A DNA stretch of 64,000 nucleotides from Bin94 sp965215535 (GCA_965215535.1 OZ244063.1:1116001-1180000), one strand, 5' to 3'. Positions 42,338-51,302 are shown, counted from the first letter of the stretch. The notes: generated by a model not told the origin, from the sequence alone. Program-made: numbers and translations.

Positions 42338-42718
42338 CTACTTCTGCGGAGCCTTTTTCTTGCCCGCAATGGCCCGGCGCGGCCCCTTCTTGGTGCGGGC
42401 ATTGGTGTGGGTGCGCTGGCCTCGCACCGGCAGGCCCCGGCGATGACGGACACCGCGGTAGCAGCCGATATCCATAAGCCGCTTGATATTCATGGAGACC
42501 TCGGTGCGGAGCGTGCCCTCGACCTTGTAGCGGGAATCGATCTCTACGCGCAAACGGCTCGCATCTTCGTCGCTGAGCTCGTGGGTGCGCAGGTTGGGAT
42601 CGATTCCCACTGAATCGAGGATTTCGCGGGAACGCACCGGCCCCACTCCATAGATGTAGGTCAGGGCAATCTCGATGCGCTTGCTGCGCGGCAGGTCCAC
42701 TCCGGCAATGCGTGCCAT
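42338..42718 (-). CDS. rpsM: 30S ribosomal protein S13
   Basis: A 126-residue head protein contacting tRNA and the 50S subunit. MARIAGVDLPRSKRIEIALTY and the basic tail RGQRTHTNARTKKGP are standard. One base separates it from rpmJ. Confidence 0.98.
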   Translation of the reverse strand: MARIAGVDLPRSKRIEIALTYIYGVGPVRSREILDSVGIDPNLRTHELSDEDASRLRVEIDSRYKVEGTLRTEVSMNIKRLMDIGCYRGVRHRRGLPVRGQRTHTNARTKKGPRRAIAGKKKAPQK

Positions 42719-42719
42719 G

Positions 42720-42836
42720 CTAGCCCTGTCTCTGCTTGCAACGGGGATTGCGGCTGCAGATGATCCGCACGACTCCCTTGCGACGGACCACGCGGCAGTG
42801 TTCGCAGAGCGGCTTCACGCTGGTGCGCACTTTCAT
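42720..42836 (-). CDS. rpmJ: 50S ribosomal protein L36
   Basis: A 38-residue zinc-ribbon protein (MKVRTSVKPLCEHC, then CSRNPRCKQRQG). The metal ligands are Cys11, Cys14, Cys27 and Cys33; the last is usually His in this family. GGAGG nine bases upstream marks the start. infA, usual between map and rpmJ in many lineages, is absent. Confidence 0.95.
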   Translation of the reverse strand: MKVRTSVKPLCEHCRVVRRKGVVRIICSRNPRCKQRQG

Positions 42837-42900
42837 TGGATTCCGGCCTCCGGTTCAGCTTCGATTTCCTCGAATGGGGCAAAGATCACAAAGATAACCT

Positions 42901-43764
42901 CTATGGCAGTGCTGCGGTAGCTCCGGATTCAACCTCCAGATCGGCAACGCCCTGCTCCGAGGGCTCTGCCCACGGGTTCGGGTCTTCCCAGATGCCGCCG
43001 CCCGTCAGGATCTCGGGGCCGGTCGCGGTGAGCGCCACGGTGTGTTCGAAGTGGGCCGAGAGGGCTCTGTCCGCAGTTGTGACGGTCCAGCGGTCCGGGA
43101 GAGTGACGATCGCATCGGTCCCGGCCGAGAGCATCGGCTCGATTGCCAGCGCCATTCCTTCGCGCAGCGGCACACCGGTTCCGCGCCGACCCACATTCGC
43201 AACCTGGGGATCCTCGTGGATTCTGCGTCCGATTCCATGCCCGACCAGATCGCGCACAATCGCTAGCCCGGTGCCGCGCACACACTCCATGACAGCCGCT
43301 CCGATATCGCCGACATGCCCCCCGGGGCGCGCCGCCGCCACCGCCCTGGCAAGCGCTTCGCGCGTGACGCGCAAGAGGTGCGCGGCCTCGGCAGAGATCT
43401 CGCCCACCGGAAAGGTGAAGGCCGAATCGGCACACCACCCGCGCTGCTTCACCCCGACATCGATCGAAACGATATCGCCCTCGCGAAGCCGCGCCTCGGG
43501 TTTGGGGATTCCGTGGACGACCTCGGCGTTGATGCTGACACAGGCGCTGCCGGGAAAGCCATACAGCCCCTTGAAGGCCGGTACCGCACCTGCATGCGAG
43601 CGAATGAAGTCGTCCACAAAGCGGTTCAGCTCGGCGGTGGCAACCCCCGGACGCACAAGCGGCGCCAGCGCGCGAAAGAGCTCGGCAATGATCGCCCCAC
43701 TCCGGGCCATTGCCCGAATCTCGCGCGGCGACTTCAGGTGAATCGATCCGGCCCGATTCAGCAT
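42901..43764 (-). CDS. map: Methionine aminopeptidase type I
   Basis: A 287-residue pita-bread metalloprotease that removes N-terminal Met. Metal-site motifs are visible: H in VVHGIP, DVGV, GHGIGRRIHEDP, IEPML and the C-terminal FEHTVAL. The ATG at 43764 overlaps the adk stop by seven bases; the family normally begins IHLKSPREIRAM as here. The C-terminal 30 residues run past the usual end. Confidence 0.96.
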   Translation of the reverse strand: MLNRAGSIHLKSPREIRAMARSGAIIAELFRALAPLVRPGVATAELNRFVDDFIRSHAGAVPAFKGLYGFPGSACVSINAEVVHGIPKPEARLREGDIVSIDVGVKQRGWCADSAFTFPVGEISAEAAHLLRVTREALARAVAAARPGGHVGDIGAAVMECVRGTGLAIVRDLVGHGIGRRIHEDPQVANVGRRGTGVPLREGMALAIEPMLSAGTDAIVTLPDRWTVTTADRALSAHFEHTVALTATGPEILTGGGIWEDPNPWAEPSEQGVADLEVESGATAALP

Positions 43765-44435
43765 GAGACTGCAACCCACGCTTCCGTTGCAGCCAGGAGA
43801 GCCGCCTGCACCTCGTCGATCGCACCCTCGCCATCGATCCGCACCAGAGCCCCGCGCTCTTCGTAGTAACCGATCAGCGGAGCGGTCGCCCTGCGATAGA
43901 CATCCAGGCGGGAGCGCACCGTCTCGGGCTGGTCGTCGGCGCGGTGTACGAGGGGTTCGCCGGTGTCGTCGCAGATTCCCTCGCGGTGCGGAGGATCGAA
44001 GTGAATGTTGTAGATTCGCCCCGAAGGCGAGGAGCGCCGCCCCGAGATGCGCCTGAAGAGCACCTGCGCATCGGCCTCCAGGAGCGCCACCCCCGCAACC
44101 GCGCGCCCCTCGTCCGCAAGCATTGCGTCGAGCGCCTCGGCCTGGGCCGCCGTACGCGGAAATCCATCCAGAATTACCCCCCGCTCCCGACCCAGCGCAA
44201 CGATCTCGTTGCGCACCAACCCGATCATGACATCATCGGGAACCAGGTCGCCACGATCCATGAAGCTCCGGGCCCGCAACCCCAGTTCGGTCTCTTCGCG
44301 CAGCGCCTGACGCAGCAGATCGCCGGTCGAGAGATGAGCCCAGCCGAGCGTTGTGCCCAGGCGCGCCCCCTGCGTACCCTTGCCAACCCCCGGCGAACCG
44401 AGGAGAACCACGACCGGTCCGGCCAATGCAGCCAC
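43758..44435 (-). CDS. adk: Adenylate kinase
   Basis: A 225-residue nucleotide kinase interconverting ATP + AMP and 2 ADP. P-loop GSPGVGKGTQ, STGDLLR, DGFPRTAAQAEAL and a full-length lid (GRRSSPSGRIYNIHFDPP) are visible. The lid lacks a four-cysteine zinc site. Start is GTG 44435 with AGGGA upstream. Located between secY and map as in many bacteria. Confidence 0.97.
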   Translation of the reverse strand: MAALAGPVVVLLGSPGVGKGTQGARLGTTLGWAHLSTGDLLRQALREETELGLRARSFMDRGDLVPDDVMIGLVRNEIVALGRERGVILDGFPRTAAQAEALDAMLADEGRAVAGVALLEADAQVLFRRISGRRSSPSGRIYNIHFDPPHREGICDDTGEPLVHRADDQPETVRSRLDVYRRATAPLIGYYEERGALVRIDGEGAIDEVQAALLAATEAWVAVSC

Positions 44436-44448
44436 GATTTCCCTGCCG

Positions 44449-45762
44449 CTACATGTAGCGCTGGCGGCCGCGCATCTTCACCCGCCCCTTCTTCATGAAG
44501 CCGTCGTAGTGACGAAGAAGGAGGTGCTGTTGTGCCTGCTGCACGGTATCGAGGCCGACCCCGACCACGATCAGGAGACTTGTTCCGCCGAAGGCGAAGT
44601 TTTGAATTCCGAAGGCGTCGAAGATCAGGAAGGGGGCCAGGGCGATGAGCGCCAGATAGATCGACCCGGGCAGAGTCACGCGGGTCAGGATGCGATCGAT
44701 GTACTCGGCCGTGCGCGCACCGGGCTTGACGCCGGGAATGAAGCCGCCCTGCTTCTTCAGGTTCTCTGCCAGATCGACCGGATTGAAGATGATCGCGGTA
44801 TAGAAATAGGTGAAGAAGATGATCAGGAAGGCATAGGTGATATAGTACGCCCAGTTGCCGGGCTGGAAGATCGCCGCCAGATCGGCAAGGATCGGAATCT
44901 GGATGAAGGCCGTCAGCGTTCCCGGAACGACAATGAAGGATTGCGCGAAGATGATCGGCATGACGCCGGCCGAGTTGATCCGAAGGGGGATATGACTCTT
45001 CTGCCCCTCGCGAATACGCCCGCGGCCCATGACCTTGCGCGGAATCTGAACGGGGATCCGGCGGGCGGCCATGGTCATGCCAACCACGCCTGCGGTGATG
45101 CCGACCAGAATCGCGAGCAGCGCAATCAGCGCAAAGAGGGTGATCTCGTTGGCCATCAACGACTCCCAGGTCCGCAGAACGGCGCCCGGAAAGCCCTGGA
45201 TGATCGAGAAGAAGATCATCAGCGACATGCCGTTGCCCACTCCGTGCTCCGTGATCTGCTCTCCCAGCCACATCACGAATACGCCGCCGACGGTCAGGGT
45301 AACGACAGTGGTGAAGACGAAGAGGGGCCCGGGATTGGGGACTGCGCTGCCCAGTCCCTGAAGGAAGTTGGCATAGGCGAAGGCCTGGATCAGGCAGAGC
45401 AGAACCGTGGTATAGCGGGTCCACTGTGTGAGCTTCTTCCGTCCTTGCTCGCCCTCCTTCTGGAGCTTTTCGACGGTGGGGAAAACCGCCGCCATAAGCT
45501 GAAACATGATGCTCGCCGAGATGTACGGCATGATTCCCAGCGCCAGGATCGTGGCCCGGCTGAGGCCGCCGCCAACGAACATGTCGTAGACGCCGAGGAA
45601 GGTCTGCGAGAACTGGCCCGCCAACTGCTGGAGCGCTGGCACATCCACGCCGGGCACGGTAATGTGCGACCCGACCCGGTAGATCAGCATGATAAAGAGC
45701 GTGAAGAGAATCTTGCTCTTCAGCTCGGGAGCCCGAAAGAGATTCGGGATCGGATTGGCCAT
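44449..45762 (-). CDS. secY: SecY, protein-export channel subunit
   Basis: A 437-residue, ten-helix channel of the Sec translocon. ELKSKILFTLFIMLIYRVGSHI starts it and the plug and TM segments are typical. It works with SecA, encoded at 29153-32446. It ends with a short basic tail (GRQRYM). Confidence 0.98.
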   Translation of the reverse strand: MANPIPNLFRAPELKSKILFTLFIMLIYRVGSHITVPGVDVPALQQLAGQFSQTFLGVYDMFVGGGLSRATILALGIMPYISASIMFQLMAAVFPTVEKLQKEGEQGRKKLTQWTRYTTVLLCLIQAFAYANFLQGLGSAVPNPGPLFVFTTVVTLTVGGVFVMWLGEQITEHGVGNGMSLMIFFSIIQGFPGAVLRTWESLMANEITLFALIALLAILVGITAGVVGMTMAARRIPVQIPRKVMGRGRIREGQKSHIPLRINSAGVMPIIFAQSFIVVPGTLTAFIQIPILADLAAIFQPGNWAYYITYAFLIIFFTYFYTAIIFNPVDLAENLKKQGGFIPGVKPGARTAEYIDRILTRVTLPGSIYLALIALAPFLIFDAFGIQNFAFGGTSLLIVVGVGLDTVQQAQQHLLLRHYDGFMKKGRVKMRGRQRYM

Positions 45763-45768
45763 GCCGGT

Positions 45769-46233
45769 CTATTCCTCCTCTCCACCCTGTCGCCAGGGCA
45801 GAATCGTCACCGACCCGCCGGCCGCTTCGATCCGGTCGCGGGCCGACGCGCTGGCTGCATGCACGGAGCATTGGCGGGGATCGCTCACCTGGCCATCGCC
45901 GAGGAGCTTCACCCGGGTGCGCGTCGTGCGGATCAGGCCGGCCTTCCTGAGCGTGTCCGGGGTGACCTCGCCCTCGACGAAGCGAAGATCGCCGATATTC
46001 ACCACCTGGTACACGATGCGATTCCGGTTCCTGAAGCCGCGCTTCGGTATGCGTCGCTGCAGTGGCATCTGGCCACCCTCGAACCACGCCGCAATCCTGC
46101 CCCCGGAGCGGGACTTCTGCCCCTTGTGGCCGCGACCGGCAGTTTTTCCCGTTCCCGACCCGGGCCCTCTGCCGATGCGCTTGCGTTCGCGCCGGGAACC
46201 CTTTGCAGGCCGAAGATTATGCAGTTCAATCAT
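45769..46233 (-). CDS. rplO: 50S ribosomal protein L15
   Basis: A 154-residue protein with the Gly/Lys-rich N-terminal extension (IGRGPGSGTGKTAGRGHKGQKSRSGG) that threads into 23S rRNA, and a globular C-terminal part. ATGA overlap with rpmD; six bases to secY. Confidence 0.97.
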   Translation of the reverse strand: MIELHNLRPAKGSRRERKRIGRGPGSGTGKTAGRGHKGQKSRSGGRIAAWFEGGQMPLQRRIPKRGFRNRNRIVYQVVNIGDLRFVEGEVTPDTLRKAGLIRTTRTRVKLLGDGQVSDPRQCSVHAASASARDRIEAAGGSVTILPWRQGGEEE

Positions 46234-46418
46234 GATTCGTCGAGCTCCGTGACTTCGAGAAGGTGATCCAGCCTGGCGATCATCCCGCGGATGGCGGGCG
46301 AATCCTGGTGAATCACACTCTGCTGATGACGGCGGATTCCGAGCGCATCGAGAGTCCGTTGCTGGACTTTCTTGCGTCCGATCGCGCTCCGTACCTGGGT
46401 GATGCGCAGTTTAGCCAC
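46230..46418 (-). CDS. rpmD: 50S ribosomal protein L30
   Basis: A 62-residue protein reading AKLRITQVRSAIGRKKVQQRTL and ending MIARLDHLLEVTELDES. Start is GTG 46418, with GGAGGTG seven bases upstream inside rpsE, giving an eight-base overlap with that gene. Confidence 0.94.
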   Translation of the reverse strand: MAKLRITQVRSAIGRKKVQQRTLDALGIRRHQQSVIHQDSPAIRGMIARLDHLLEVTELDES

Positions 46419-46932
46419 CGTGTCCCACCTCCAGATCCTGAACCGGGATGCCCCGGGCCGCTGCAACGTCGTACGCGGTGACGAGCGATTCGAGCCCCAC
46501 CATCGTGGCCCGCACGACATTGATGGGATTGTTGGTGCCCAGGCATTTGGTGAGCAGATCGGTGATGCCCGCTGCCTCGACCACTGCGCGCACCGGGCCG
46601 CCGGCGATGACGCCCGTACCGGGAGCCGCCGGGCGCAACAGAACCCGGGCCGCACCCCAGCGCCCGATAATCTCGTGGGGGATCGTGCCATTCACGATGG
46701 GAACGTTTGTCATGTCGCGTCGCGCCTGCTCAAAGGATTTGCGGATCGCTTCGGCGACCTCGCTGGCTTTTGCATGCGCGATTCCGACTCTGCCCGCCTG
46801 GTCGCCCACTGCGACGAGAGCGGTAAAGGAAAAGCGTCTTCCGCCCTTCACAACCTTGGCCACACGATTGATGTGAATGAGGTTTTCGGCCTGCTCCACA
46901 CTCTCGCGCGGTCCCTTTCTTTCCCTGGCCAT
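46411..46932 (-). CDS. rpsE: 30S ribosomal protein S5
   Basis: A 173-residue protein near the mRNA entry site. The double-stranded-RNA-binding-like N-terminal domain (IHINRVAKVVKGGRRFSFTALV) and C-terminal domain (LLRPAAPGTGVIAGG) are normal. Its ATG shares one base with the rplR stop (TGATG). Confidence 0.98.
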   Translation of the reverse strand: MARERKGPRESVEQAENLIHINRVAKVVKGGRRFSFTALVAVGDQAGRVGIAHAKASEVAEAIRKSFEQARRDMTNVPIVNGTIPHEIIGRWGAARVLLRPAAPGTGVIAGGPVRAVVEAAGITDLLTKCLGTNNPINVVRATMVGLESLVTAYDVAAARGIPVQDLEVGHGG

Positions 46933-47318
46933 CAGAACTTCAACCCTCCTTCGCGCGCGCCCTCGGCAAAGGCCTGGACGCGGCCATGATAGCGATACCC
47001 GCCACGATCGAAGACCACCGCCGTGACGCCCTTTGCCAGCGCCCGCTCGGCGAGCAGCTTCCCGGCTCTTCGCGAGAGCTCCTTCTTGCCCGAAGCTGCG
47101 GCATCGGCTTCCCCATTGAACTCGGGGGCCAGAGTGGAAATTCCCACCAGGGTGGAGCGCGCATCGTCGTCGATCACCTGTCCCTCGATATTGCGCAGGG
47201 AACGGAAGACCGCCAGGCGCGGGCGTTCGTTCGTGCCGTGCACCTTCTTGCGGATCCGGGCGTGTCGCCGGTGCCGCTGCAATCTGCGACTCTTCCTGAG
47301 TGTGCCTCGCCTGATCAT
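46932..47318 (-). CDS. rplR: 50S ribosomal protein L18
   Basis: A 128-residue 5S-rRNA-binding protein (RPRLAVFRSLRNIEGQVIDDD; DRGGYRYHGRVQAFAEGAREGG). The ATG at 47318 begins the short basic leader MIRRGTLRKSRR, the family start; seven bases from rplF. Confidence 0.97.
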   Translation of the reverse strand: MIRRGTLRKSRRLQRHRRHARIRKKVHGTNERPRLAVFRSLRNIEGQVIDDDARSTLVGISTLAPEFNGEADAAASGKKELSRRAGKLLAERALAKGVTAVVFDRGGYRYHGRVQAFAEGAREGGLKF

Positions 47319-47325
47319 TGTATTA

Positions 47326-47874
47326 TCACTTTCCGGCCGTCTTGCCGGCCTTCCGTCGGACATGCTCGCCCTGGTACCGGATTCCCTTGCCCTTGTAGGG
47401 CTCCGGAGGCCGGAAGGAGCGAATGACGGCAGCGGTATGACCGACTTGCTGTTTGTCGGTGCCCCGGACCACAATCGTGGTCGGGTTCGGAGTTTCGAGG
47501 GTAATCCCGTCGGGGGCGGGAAAGTCGATCATGTGCGAGAAGCCCAGCCTGAGCTCCAGCTCCCTGCCCTTTGCCTGGGCGCGGTAGCCCACGCCCACGA
47601 TCTCCAGAGTCTTGCTGAATCCCTTGCTGACGCCCTCGACGATGTTCGCCACGAGGGCGCGATTGAGCCCGTGCAGCGCGCGGTGCGTCTGTTCGTCGCT
47701 GGGACGGCGCAAGACGAGGGTCTTCCCCGGTTCGCCCTCCCAGGCAATGGTAATCGGGTCAGTGACCTCAAGGACCAGTTCGCCCAGGGGACCGCTGGCC
47801 GCCACCCGCTGGCCATCCAGAGCTATGGAGACGCCTGCGGGGATCTCGACCGGCTGCTTGCCAACTCTTGACAT
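47326..47874 (-). CDS. rplF: 50S ribosomal protein L6
   Basis: A 182-residue protein with two L6 domains (MSRVGKQPVEIPAGVSIAL start; PDGITLETPNPTTIVVRG; ending EPYKGKGIRYQGEHVRRKAGKTA). Normal length. 15 bases downstream of rpsH. Confidence 0.98.
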   Translation of the reverse strand: MSRVGKQPVEIPAGVSIALDGQRVAASGPLGELVLEVTDPITIAWEGEPGKTLVLRRPSDEQTHRALHGLNRALVANIVEGVSKGFSKTLEIVGVGYRAQAKGRELELRLGFSHMIDFPAPDGITLETPNPTTIVVRGTDKQQVGHTAAVIRSFRPPEPYKGKGIRYQGEHVRRKAGKTAGK

Positions 47875-47889
47875 TGATCGTCTCCCTTC

Positions 47890-48282
47890 CTACCAGACCT
47901 CGGCCAGGAGCTCGCCGCCCACACCGGCTGCGCGCGCCTGTCGATCAGTGAGAAGCCCGCGCGAGGTCGAGAGAACGGCCATTCCCAATCCTCCGCGCAC
48001 CCGTGGAATCGCGGATACGCCCACATAGCGACGGCGGCCGGGACGCGAGATGCGCGCGATGTGCCGGATCACCGGCTTTCCTTCGTGATACTTGAGGTAG
48101 ACGCGCACCAGTCCGTGGCGGCCATCGTTCAGCACCTTGTAGTCGTAGACGAACGCACCCTCCTTGAGGAGCCGGGCGAGCTCGACCTTCAGCTTCGAGA
48201 GGGGAATGTCGGCCCAGCGGTGCCCGGCGCTTCCGGCATTGCGGATGCGGGTGAGCATGTCCGCGACGGGATCGGTCATCAT
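47890..48282 (-). CDS. rpsH: 30S ribosomal protein S8
   Basis: A 130-residue 16S-binding protein (DPVADMLTRIRNAG; ending STSRGLLTDRQARAAGVGGELLAEVW). Tandem ATGs at 48282 and 48279 both fit. S8 represses the spc operon in E. coli by binding near rplE; no such site was identified here. Only 36 bases separate it from rplE, leaving no room for rpsN. Confidence 0.97.
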   Translation of the reverse strand: MMTDPVADMLTRIRNAGSAGHRWADIPLSKLKVELARLLKEGAFVYDYKVLNDGRHGLVRVYLKYHEGKPVIRHIARISRPGRRRYVGVSAIPRVRGGLGMAVLSTSRGLLTDRQARAAGVGGELLAEVW

Positions 48283-48318
48283 GATCGGCTGTCTTCCTTT
48301 TGCTTCCCTGGCTGCGGC

Positions 48319-48894
48319 TCAGGCCTGCGCCCCGATAATCACCGGGATTTCGCCCCGGAAGGGGAATCCCAACTGACGCAGGAGGCTGTAGGCCTGGTCG
48401 TCCTTGTCGGTGGAGGTCACCACGGAGATATCCAGCCCATGGATGCTGTGTACCTTGTCGTAATCGACCTCCGGAAAAATGATCTGCTCGCGAATGCCCA
48501 GCGTGTAGTTGCCGCGGCCATCGAAGGAGCGCGTCTTCAGCCCGCGAAAATCGCGGATGCGGGGAACCGCCACGGTCACCAGCCGGTCGAGAAACTCCCA
48601 CATGTTGCGGCGGCGCAGCGTGACCGAGGCCCCGACGGGCATTCCTTCGCGCAGCTTGAAGTTGGAGATCGACTTGCGGGCGCGCGTCACGACCGCCTTC
48701 TGGCCGGTAATGACTCCGAGTTCGGCGACGACCGAGTCGATCAGCTTGCGATCGCGGCTGCCCTCGCCAGCCCCGACATTGACCGTCACCTTGACGACGC
48801 GGGGAATCTGGTGGGGATTGGCAAATCCGAACTGCTCCTTCAGCGTCGGCCGCGCCACCTCGCGGTAGTGCTTCAACAGTCTGGGTTCGTTCAT
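48319..48894 (-). CDS. rplE: 50S ribosomal protein L5
   Basis: A 191-residue 5S-RNA and P-site-tRNA-contacting protein (RKLIDSVVAELGVITGQKAVVTRARKSI; GLDISVVTSTDKDDQAYSLL). MNEPRLLKHYREVARP at 48894 matches the family start; ATG 48909 is in frame and possible. 58 bases lie between it and rplX. Confidence 0.97.
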   Translation of the reverse strand: MNEPRLLKHYREVARPTLKEQFGFANPHQIPRVVKVTVNVGAGEGSRDRKLIDSVVAELGVITGQKAVVTRARKSISNFKLREGMPVGASVTLRRRNMWEFLDRLVTVAVPRIRDFRGLKTRSFDGRGNYTLGIREQIIFPEVDYDKVHSIHGLDISVVTSTDKDDQAYSLLRQLGFPFRGEIPVIIGAQA

Positions 48895-48952
48895 CTTCGT
48901 GGCATCCATGCGTGGTTCATGCATCCGGTTTCTGCGAGGAGACCCCGGGCGA

Positions 48953-49285
48953 TCATTCGGGTTTGGGGATTGGATTGCCGCTCCGGACCGCGATCCGTTC
49001 CTTGAAACCGTCCGGCTCGAGGCGCATGCGAATCCGCGAGGGCTCGCCGCTCGCCGGATCGATGAGCATGACGTTGGAGAGGTGAATCGGGCCCTCAAAG
49101 CTGATGATCCCACCCTCAGGGTTCGCCTGGGATGGGCGGGTGTGGCGCTTGCGCATGTTGACGCCCTGAACCACCACCCGGTTGGAAGCATGCAGGACGC
49201 GCAGAACGGGCCCTTCGGCGTCGCGATGGTTGCCTCGAATGACGCGCACCCGGTCTCCCTTGACGATTTTGGTTTTCTTTTTCAT
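48953..49285 (-). CDS. rplX: 50S ribosomal protein L24
   Basis: A 110-residue assembly initiator with a KOW motif (IVKGDRVRVIRGNHRDAEGPVLRV) and the family segment VQGVNMRKRHTRPSQANPEGGI. Three bases downstream of rplN. Confidence 0.97.
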   Translation of the reverse strand: MKKKTKIVKGDRVRVIRGNHRDAEGPVLRVLHASNRVVVQGVNMRKRHTRPSQANPEGGIISFEGPIHLSNVMLIDPASGEPSRIRMRLEPDGFKERIAVRSGNPIPKPE

Positions 49286-49288
49286 GCT

Positions 49289-49657
49289 CTACAATACCTC
49301 CGGCGCCAGAGAAACGATCCGCATGTAGCGCTTTTCGCGAAGCTCGCGACCGACCGGACCGAAGATGCGGGTCCCCCGTGGTTCTCGCTGGGCATTGATC
49401 AGAACGGCCGCATTGTCATCGAAGCGGATATAGCTTCCGTCGCGGCGACGCATCTCCTTGGCCGTACGCACGACCACCGCCTCCATGACCTCGCCCTTGC
49501 TGACCCCGGCGTTGGGCACAGCGTCCTTGATGGTGACGATCACCCGATCGCCGATCCGCGCGTAGCGTCGCCTCGAACCCCCGAGCACCCGGATACACAG
49601 CGCGCGCCGGGCCCCCGAGTTGTCGGCAATCGTCAGCATGCTTTCCTGTTGAATCAT
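49289..49657 (-). CDS. rplN: 50S ribosomal protein L14
   Basis: A 122-residue protein of exact family length (MIQQESMLTIADNSGARRALCIRVLGG; ending MRIVSLAPEVL). Sits at the subunit interface. Confidence 0.98.
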   Translation of the reverse strand: MIQQESMLTIADNSGARRALCIRVLGGSRRRYARIGDRVIVTIKDAVPNAGVSKGEVMEAVVVRTAKEMRRRDGSYIRFDDNAAVLINAQREPRGTRIFGPVGRELREKRYMRIVSLAPEVL

Positions 49658-49694
49658 CGAAATCTGCCCGTTTCAGCACCGCTCTGGCACCCAC

Positions 49695-49973
49695 TCAGGC
49701 GGGGCGCTCAATAAGTTCGACCACGCGCCACCGCTTCGTCTTCGAGAGCGGCCGCGTCTCCATGATGGAAACGGTGTCTCCCACCATGTATTCATTTTCT
49801 GCGTCGTGCGCGTGATACCTGCGCGTTCGCTTGACCTGCTTTCCATAGAGGGGGTGGGAGAAGCGTCGTTCCACCAGGACGGTGACCGTTTTGTCGGCCC
49901 GGTCGCTCACCACCACACCCGTCCGCACCTTGCGACGATTGCGATCGTCATGACTCACTGTCGGCTCACTCAT
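49695..49973 (-). CDS. rpsQ: 30S ribosomal protein S17
   Basis: A 92-residue OB-fold protein (RTGVVVSDRADKTVTVLVERR; VGDTVSIMETRPLSKTKRWRV). It overlaps rpmC by four bases (ATGA). Confidence 0.97.
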   Translation of the reverse strand: MSEPTVSHDDRNRRKVRTGVVVSDRADKTVTVLVERRFSHPLYGKQVKRTRRYHAHDAENEYMVGDTVSIMETRPLSKTKRWRVVELIERPA

Positions 49974-50164
49974 TGCTCCCGGCTCCGCTCGTGCAGGATG
50001 GTTTTGATGCGTGCAATGTCGCGCCGGATCTCGCGGAGCAGGCGCGGGTTTTCAAGCTGCATGGTCGCACTCCGGAAGCGCAGGCGAAACTGCTCCATCT
50101 TGAGCTCGCCCAGGCGGTGGTCGAGCTCTGCGTTATCCAGATGACGGATTTCTTCTGCCTTCAC
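49970..50164 (-). CDS. rpmC: 50S ribosomal protein L29
   Basis: A 64-residue two-helix protein near the exit tunnel (LDNAELDHRLGELKMEQFRLRF; NPRLLREIRRDIARIKTIL). Followed by rpsQ with a four-base overlap. Confidence 0.96.
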   Translation of the reverse strand: MKAEEIRHLDNAELDHRLGELKMEQFRLRFRSATMQLENPRLLREIRRDIARIKTILHERSREQ

Positions 50165-50197
50165 CGGCTCTAGCTCCAGGTTCCTGTGGGTGATTGA

Positions 50198-50614
50198 CTA
50201 CAGTTGCGATTCGCGAATTACGAAGCGCGTCTTGACGGGAAGTTTGAAGGAGGCCAGCTCCATCGCCCGGCGTGCGGTCTCGACCTCGACCCCTTCGAGC
50301 TCGAACATGATGCGGCCCGGCTTGACCACGGCTACCCATTCCTCGGGGTTGCCCTTTCCCTTTCCCATACGGGTTTCGGCCGGTTTCCTGGTGACCGGCT
50401 TGTCGGGGAATATGCGGATCCAGACCTTGCCGCCCCTCCTGACATGCCGGGTGATCGCGACACGGGCCGATTCGATCTGCCGGTTGGTGATCCAGCTTGC
50501 CTCGGTCGCCTGCAGGCCGTACTGGCCGAAGGAGACGCGATTGCCGCGGTACGCCTTGCCCCGCATCTTGCCCTTGTGAGTCTTGCGGCGGCGGATTCGC
50601 TTGGGTGCCAGCAT
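50198..50614 (-). CDS. rplP: 50S ribosomal protein L16
   Basis: A 138-residue protein near the A site (MLAPKRIRRRKTHKGKMRG; RHVRRGGKVWIRIFPDKPVT; TRMGKGKGNPEEWVAVV). The start at 50614 is the family start. Confidence 0.98.
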   Translation of the reverse strand: MLAPKRIRRRKTHKGKMRGKAYRGNRVSFGQYGLQATEASWITNRQIESARVAITRHVRRGGKVWIRIFPDKPVTRKPAETRMGKGKGNPEEWVAVVKPGRIMFELEGVEVETARRAMELASFKLPVKTRFVIRESQL

Positions 50615-50633
50615 GATTCCTCTCCCTGCGCGC

Positions 50634-51299
50634 CTAGGCGCCCGGTCCGGCAGAATAGGTCCGGCCAAAGCGGTCTTCGATCACTTCGCCCTTGAAGATC
50701 CAGCACTTCACGCCGACGATCCCGTAGGTCGTGGCGGCCTCGACACGCGAGTAGTCGATGTCGGCGCGCAGCGTGTGCAGCGGCACCCGACCCTCATTGT
50801 ATCCCTCGGTGCGGGCGATCTCGGCGCCCCCCAGGCGTCCGGCGCACTGAATGCGGATGCCCTCTGCGCCCGCTCGCATGGCCGATTGCACGGCCCGCTT
50901 CATCGCCCGGCGAAAGGAGATGCGCTGGCGGATCTGGTGCGCAACGTTGTCAGCGACCAGGCGCGCACTCAACTCGGGGCGCTTGATCTCTTCGACATTG
51001 ACCGAGACCTCGCTGTTCGTCAGCACGGCAAGCTCGTCGCGCAGCTTGTCGACCTCGGAGCCGCGTTTGCCGATCACGACGCCGGGGCGCGCGGTATGCA
51101 GGGTGACAACCACCTTGGACGGCTTGCGGGCGATCTCGACCCGGGCCAGCGCGGCATGGCCAAGACGACGCTCCAGGTAGGTGCGGATCATGTGATCTTC
51201 CCTGATCATGGCAGGGAAGTCGCGCTCCGCATACCACCGCGAACGCCAATCCGCGACGATCCCGAGTCTGAAGCCCCGGGGGTGGGTTTTCTGGCCCAT
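50634..51299 (-). CDS. rpsC: 30S ribosomal protein S3
   Basis: A 221-residue protein of the mRNA entry tunnel. N-terminal MGQKTHPRGFRLGI, KH domain (ARPGVVIGKRGSEVDKLRDEL) and C-terminal S3 domain (YNEGRVPLHTLRADIDY) are all visible. Three bases from rplV. Confidence 0.98.
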   Translation of the reverse strand: MGQKTHPRGFRLGIVADWRSRWYAERDFPAMIREDHMIRTYLERRLGHAALARVEIARKPSKVVVTLHTARPGVVIGKRGSEVDKLRDELAVLTNSEVSVNVEEIKRPELSARLVADNVAHQIRQRISFRRAMKRAVQSAMRAGAEGIRIQCAGRLGGAEIARTEGYNEGRVPLHTLRADIDYSRVEAATTYGIVGVKCWIFKGEVIEDRFGRTYSAGPGA

Positions 51300-51302
51300 C
51301 CG

